Origin: Nitrospirota bacterium | GTDB lineage: Bacteria > Nitrospirota > Nitrospiria > Nitrospirales > NS-4 | Length of the DNA: 7,587 nt | Assembly (NCBI GenBank): GCA_005877565.1 | Contig: VBOK01000083.1 | Span: 1 to 7,587, forward strand | Reading direction: 5' to 3' | Shown: in pieces, positions 6,058 to 7,587 of the stretch | How the letters are laid out: every line of letters begins with the position of its first letter | Position numbering within the stretch: the first letter of the stretch is position 1 | The notes under the pieces: model-generated | Databases searched by the model: none | The model's input: only the letters and a program-made list of their open reading frames with translations | Told to the model about the DNA's origin: nothing | Translations under genes and position numbers: made by a program

Positions 6058-6729
6058 ATGATGTGTCCACTCTGCGGGCTCGACGTACTACCGGAGAAAG
6101 TGTGCATGAACTGCGGGTACGATCCGAGCAGGCCGAGCGTCCGCCCCTCCGGCAAGCCCAGCATCCCCAGTGCGCCCAAACAGGACAACACCTATGGCAC
6201 GAGAGACTTGGGCCGAGGCGTGACCGAGAGGAAAGCCACCAAGCCTAAATCGAAGGAGAGAGCCGCCGTGCCGCCGCGCACGGCCATCCCGGTGCCCGAT
6301 GACTACTTGGAACAGATCGACCGTCTGGAATCCTGGCCGACCGCAGCTCCACTGTCCACGCCGCCGCCCACAGCCCAGACTATGCCCCAACAGTCCAAGA
6401 CGCATCAGGCCTCGGTCCCGGTCACCACGCAGTTCGCCTTTGAAAACCAGCGCATCACCGGATATGCAGGGCTCGTGACAGCCACCGTGGCCGTCCGGAT
6501 CGGCGAGTCGGATGAGCTGCTCCCTCCAGGGCAGAACCTGCAGCGTCTCAGCGGAGGACCGATCGGGATGCGTCTGCGCAAGGCGGTTGACCTGGCGCTT
6601 GCTGACCTGAAGACCGAGGCCCTCGAACGGGGTGGCAACGGCGTTGTGGGGGCGCGCCTTGAAGTGCTCCCCACGCAGGGCTCTGTTGCGTTCGTCACTC
6701 TGAGCGGAACAGCCGTCATTATCGAGTAA
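6058..6729 (+). CDS. Zinc-ribbon protein with C-terminal YbjQ-like (UPF0145) domain
   Basis: This is a 223-residue protein. AAGGAGG (6045-6051) precedes two adjacent ATGs (6058 and 6061); either fits, and the spacing is slightly better for the first. The N-terminus is a compact zinc ribbon with cysteine pairs CPLC (3-6) and CMNC (16-19). A long Pro/Ser/Lys-rich and probably disordered linker follows (about 22-120). The C-terminal 100 residues match the YbjQ/UPF0145 pattern: TTQFAFENQRITGYAGLVTATVAV (123-146), then RLRKAVDLALADLKTEALERGGNGVVGARLEV (172-203) and SVAFVTLSGTAVII (209-222). YbjQ domains form pentameric rings and were suggested to bind heavy metals; their cellular role is not established. 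It has no membrane helix or signal peptide. It lies 16 bp after the hydrolase gene and 35 bp before the DUF502 gene. Confidence 0.85.
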   Translation: MMCPLCGLDVLPEKVCMNCGYDPSRPSVRPSGKPSIPSAPKQDNTYGTRDLGRGVTERKATKPKSKERAAVPPRTAIPVPDDYLEQIDRLESWPTAAPLSTPPPTAQTMPQQSKTHQASVPVTTQFAFENQRITGYAGLVTATVAVRIGESDELLPPGQNLQRLSGGPIGMRLRKAVDLALADLKTEALERGGNGVVGARLEVLPTQGSVAFVTLSGTAVIIE

Positions 6730-6764
6730 TCAGCGACGCACGACCGAGTCCCCACGCGAGTCGC

Positions 6765-7382
6765 ATGTCCATCACGCAACAGCTTGAACGGTACTTTCTG
6801 ACGGGCCTCGCCGTCGTCGTCCCGCTCTGGGGCACGTTCCTCGTTCTCAAAGCGCTGTTCACCACGGTCGATGGCGCCCTGGTAGCCGTCCTGGGTCCCG
6901 TCGCCAGTTCGTCCGTCCCCGGCCGCGGCGCTTTGGCTCTCATACTCTTGATCTTCGCCACCGGCGTGGTCGCGTCCAACTTGCTGGGAGTGCGTCTGGT
7001 GAAGGCTTCGGAGGCGGCGCTGCTGCGCATCCCGCTGGTGCGGAGCATCTACACCACGTTCAAGGCCATCACCAACATCTTCGCCTTCATGGACCGCCAG
7101 CGCGAAAACCGGATCGTCCTCCTGCCGTTTCCCCGCCACGGCCTGTACGCGATTGGGCTGCTCATGGGAGAGGCCCCCGAGGAACTGCAGTGCTCGCCTC
7201 AGGGACGGCTGAGTCTGGTCTTTGTGCCGACCGCCCCGCACCCGTTCACGGGATACCTGGCCTTGGTCCTGAACCACGAGCTGACCCCCATCTCAATGGG
7301 CTTTCACGATGCGATGAAGATGGAATTCTCCTGCGGCTTATTCGTGCCGCAACCGGCCGTGCTCCCATCCGGTGGCAGGTAG
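6765..7382 (+). CDS. DUF502 family two-helix membrane protein
   Basis: This is a 205-residue protein, about the usual DUF502 length. It has two membrane helices, roughly 12-34 (LTGLAVVVPLWGTFLVLKALF) and 54-74 (RGALALILLIFATGVVASNLL). The family hallmarks follow: RIPLVRSIYTTFKAI (88-102), RIVLLPFPRHGLYAIGLLMGEAP (116-138) and LVFVPTAPHPFTGYLALV (151-168). The soluble C-terminal part ends in SMGFHDAMKMEFSCGLFVP. DUF502 proteins are widespread in bacteria and plants (the COV/LCV-like proteins of plants belong here); the bacterial function is not established, and membrane or vesicle organisation is a guess. The ribosome site before ATG 6765 is weak. The stop TAG (7380-7382) is formed by the first bases of the 28-bp palindrome. 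It is the last gene of the plus-strand run and converges on maf. Confidence 0.9.
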   Translation: MSITQQLERYFLTGLAVVVPLWGTFLVLKALFTTVDGALVAVLGPVASSSVPGRGALALILLIFATGVVASNLLGVRLVKASEAALLRIPLVRSIYTTFKAITNIFAFMDRQRENRIVLLPFPRHGLYAIGLLMGEAPEELQCSPQGRLSLVFVPTAPHPFTGYLALVLNHELTPISMGFHDAMKMEFSCGLFVPQPAVLPSGGR

Positions 7383-7406
7383 GGGCACGGCATGCCGTGC
7401 CCCTAC
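7379..7406. repeat. Perfect 28-bp palindrome between convergent genes, supplying both stop codons
   Basis: The left arm is GTAGGGGCACGGCA (7379-7392); the right arm (7393-7406) is its exact reverse complement, with no spacer. TAG at 7380-7382 ends the DUF502 gene, and CTA at 7403-7405 is the stop of the maf-type gene read on the minus strand. As RNA it would fold into a long GC-rich hairpin in either direction, so it can act as a bidirectional terminator or mRNA end-protector. It lacks the T-run of a classic Rho-independent terminator on either side. The sequence resembles dispersed short palindromic (REP-like) repeats rather than a custom terminator, but only one copy is in the window. Confidence 0.8.
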
Positions 7407-7587
7407 GGTCCGAAGGTCCGCCAATTGAGAAAATTCCGCTCGCGGTAGAGACGGTCCACATCCGCGATCACAGGACAGCCCAGCTTCGCCAGGCCCTGTG
7501 CAACGGCCCTCAGCGGCAAGCCCACGACCGCGAGGTAATCCCCGTCGAGGCTGGCCACCAGGTCCCGTCCCGCTCGTTGAATGGAAT
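7403..7587 (-). CDS. maf: Maf-family nucleoside triphosphate pyrophosphatase, C-terminal part (start lies beyond right edge)
   Basis: The last 60 residues plus stop are in the window, read from 7585 down to 7403. The stretch SIQRAGRDLVASLDGDYLAV followed by VGLPLRAVAQGLAKLG is the typical Maf end: an Ile-Gln pair, then a loop to GDY and the VVGLPL helix. Maf proteins hydrolyse non-canonical or excess nucleoside triphosphates (dTTP/UTP or modified bases) to monophosphates and inhibit division when overproduced. The N-terminal nucleotide-binding residues lie outside the window, so the substrate subtype cannot be assigned. The tail after VGLPL (about 35 residues, ending RERNFLNWRTFGP) is longer than in many family members. 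Confidence 0.85.
   Translation of the reverse strand, partial: SIQRAGRDLVASLDGDYLAVVGLPLRAVAQGLAKLGCPVIADVDRLYRERNFLNWRTFGP

Noticed and set aside
4806..6191. Long minus-strand reading frame (461 codons) across the SPFH and hydrolase genes
   Set aside because: It lies antisense to two clear protein families and its translation has no recognisable domain. High GC makes long antisense frames common.
6405..7277. Minus-strand reading frame (290 codons) opposite the YbjQ-like and DUF502 genes
   Set aside because: Its low-complexity, Gln/Arg/Gly-rich translation and complete overlap with two recognisable genes mark it as an antisense shadow.

Overview
The window looks like a piece of a GC-rich bacterial chromosome, most probably Nitrospirota (Nitrospira-like). 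I base this on the gene mix (prohibitin-type SPFH protein, dienelactone-hydrolase-like protein, DUF502 protein, stand-alone AsnC-type ligand-binding domain, Maf, ComM) and on base composition. This is inference from protein resemblance; there is no rRNA or other marker to settle it. I see no tRNA, rRNA, CRISPR array, transposase or phage gene.

Left part (1-1336, minus strand): the first 127 residues of a ComM/YifB Mg-chelatase-like AAA+ protein run off the left edge. Upstream of it, in the same direction, is a complete 2-oxoglutarate/Fe(II) oxygenase of the prolyl-hydroxylase type.

Middle (1337-3332, plus strand): a divergent control region of about 180 bp separates the oxygenase from a long metallo-beta-lactamase-fold gene. 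This gene is clearly more AT-rich than everything around it and probably arrived by transfer. Its N-terminal half is not part of the MBL fold. It contains two stretches that look to me like winged-helix or PqqD/RRE-like modules, which raises the possibility of peptide modification. A small exported protein of unknown function follows (3392-3901).

Right part (3974-7382, plus strand): a tight six-gene run with gaps of 11-35 bp. In order: a stand-alone Lrp/AsnC (RAM) domain protein, a 63-residue four-cysteine protein, a prohibitin/SPFH membrane protein, a dienelactone-hydrolase-like protein, a zinc-ribbon + YbjQ-like fusion, and a DUF502 two-helix membrane protein. The SPFH and DUF502 proteins are membrane-associated. 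Together with the small metal-binding-type proteins they suggest a membrane-maintenance or stress operon, but no function is proven by the sequence. The hydrolase lacks the segment that normally carries the catalytic cysteine.

Right edge: the DUF502 gene converges on the C-terminal end of a Maf-type nucleotide pyrophosphatase gene (minus strand). A perfect 28-bp palindrome lies between them and supplies the stop codons of both genes. The points most worth a second look are this palindrome, the catalytic deletion in the hydrolase, and the AT-rich MBL gene with its unusual N-terminal half beside an oxygenase.
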